From positions 1 to 6,803 of the forward strand of contig JAAZVO010000142.1 of assembly GCA_018623405.1 (NCBI GenBank): 6,803 bases of DNA, read 5' to 3'. The translations under genes and the position numbers were made by a program. Under the pieces are notes generated by a model, which saw only the letters and a program-made list of their open reading frames with translations, did not search any database and was not told where the DNA came from. This DNA comes from Crocinitomicaceae bacterium (lineage in GTDB: Bacteria; Bacteroidota; Bacteroidia; Flavobacteriales_G; Salibacteraceae). Shown piece after piece: positions 6,557-6,803 of this stretch; position 1 is the stretch's first letter, and each line of letters starts with the position of its first letter.

Positions 6557-6803
6557 TGCATATAGATTTACGCAAACCAGAATTTGTTATGAAATTGAAT
6601 CGATTAGGTTCATTTCACCAGTCAAAACTCTCTTTTTTGAGAAGTTTTATTCGTGAATTTAAAGATTGGGACTTTGAAACGAAGGAAATATCCCTTGATC
6701 AAATGGGGTTTGGGCATTGTGTCTATGTTGTTAAAAATGGCTCAAAACAATACTCTTTAATTTGCTTTTCAAACCACCTAGATGATAGTGAGCGTTCCGA
6801 TCG
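6556..6803 (+). CDS. Hypothetical protein, N-terminal part (3' end cut by window)
   Basis: An open frame starts at the ATG overlapping the M19 stop (TAATG, 6554-6558) and stays open for 82 codons to the window edge. The peptide begins MHIDLRKPEFVMKLNRLG and contains a basic, helical-looking segment (about 20-36, rich in Ser, Phe, Arg), then a likely strand pair around HCVYVV (54-59) and QYSLICFSNHL (65-75), ending in ERSD. There is no signal peptide or membrane segment in this part. I do not recognise a named domain. I have a vague recollection of similar large uncharacterised proteins next to the same M19/aldehyde dehydrogenase pair in other alphaproteobacteria, but cannot verify it. The overlap with the M19 gene and the same strand make it part of the operon and suggest that the two products act together. 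The function is unknown. Confidence 0.7.
   Translation, partial: MHIDLRKPEFVMKLNRLGSFHQSKLSFLRSFIREFKDWDFETKEISLDQMGFGHCVYVVKNGSKQYSLICFSNHLDDSERSD

Noticed and set aside
1..6803. tRNA or rRNA genes, CRISPR arrays, insertion sequences, phage genes or a riboswitch
   Set aside because: Almost all sequence is taken by seven coding regions. The only non-coding stretches (955-1100 and 2145-2208) are too short and show only the palindromes and hairpin described.

Overview
This AT-rich window has short intergenic gaps and looks like a compact bacterial genome. The low-GC codon use and the family resemblance of every protein suggest a marine alphaproteobacterium of the oligotrophic type. This taxonomic call is inference; the window holds no rRNA or other phylogenetic marker.

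Layout. Positions 1-954 hold a minus-strand gene cut by the left edge, an Ldh_2-family NAD(P)H oxidoreductase that most resembles the delta1-pyrroline-2-carboxylate reductase branch. A 146-base divergent spacer (955-1100) carries two palindromic elements and an excellent Shine-Dalgarno. A plus-strand run of six genes then reads to the right edge without a clear break: a secreted betaine-type ABC substrate-binding protein (1101-2144), its ProW-like permease (2209-3099), its ProV-like ATPase (3099-4130), an aldehyde dehydrogenase of the alpha-ketoglutaric-semialdehyde type (4135-5580), a divergent M19 'membrane dipeptidase' (5588-6556), and the first 82 codons of an unidentified protein (6556 to the edge). 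Gaps after the permease are only -1 to 7 bases. The one larger gap, between binding protein and permease, contains a strong hairpin that probably sets a higher level of the binding protein than of the membrane parts.

How the genes fit together (inference). A quaternary-amine ABC importer beside an enzyme that makes 2-oxoglutarate from its semialdehyde, with a possible cyclic-imine reductase in divergent orientation, points to uptake and breakdown of a proline-derived compound. Hydroxyproline betaine, proline betaine or hydroxyproline-containing small molecules fit best. The enzymes that would demethylate, epimerise, oxidise or deaminate such a substrate are not in the window. The two least explained pieces are the M19 homologue, which has lost the HxD metal motif and the bridging glutamate of real dipeptidases, and the coupled unknown protein after it.
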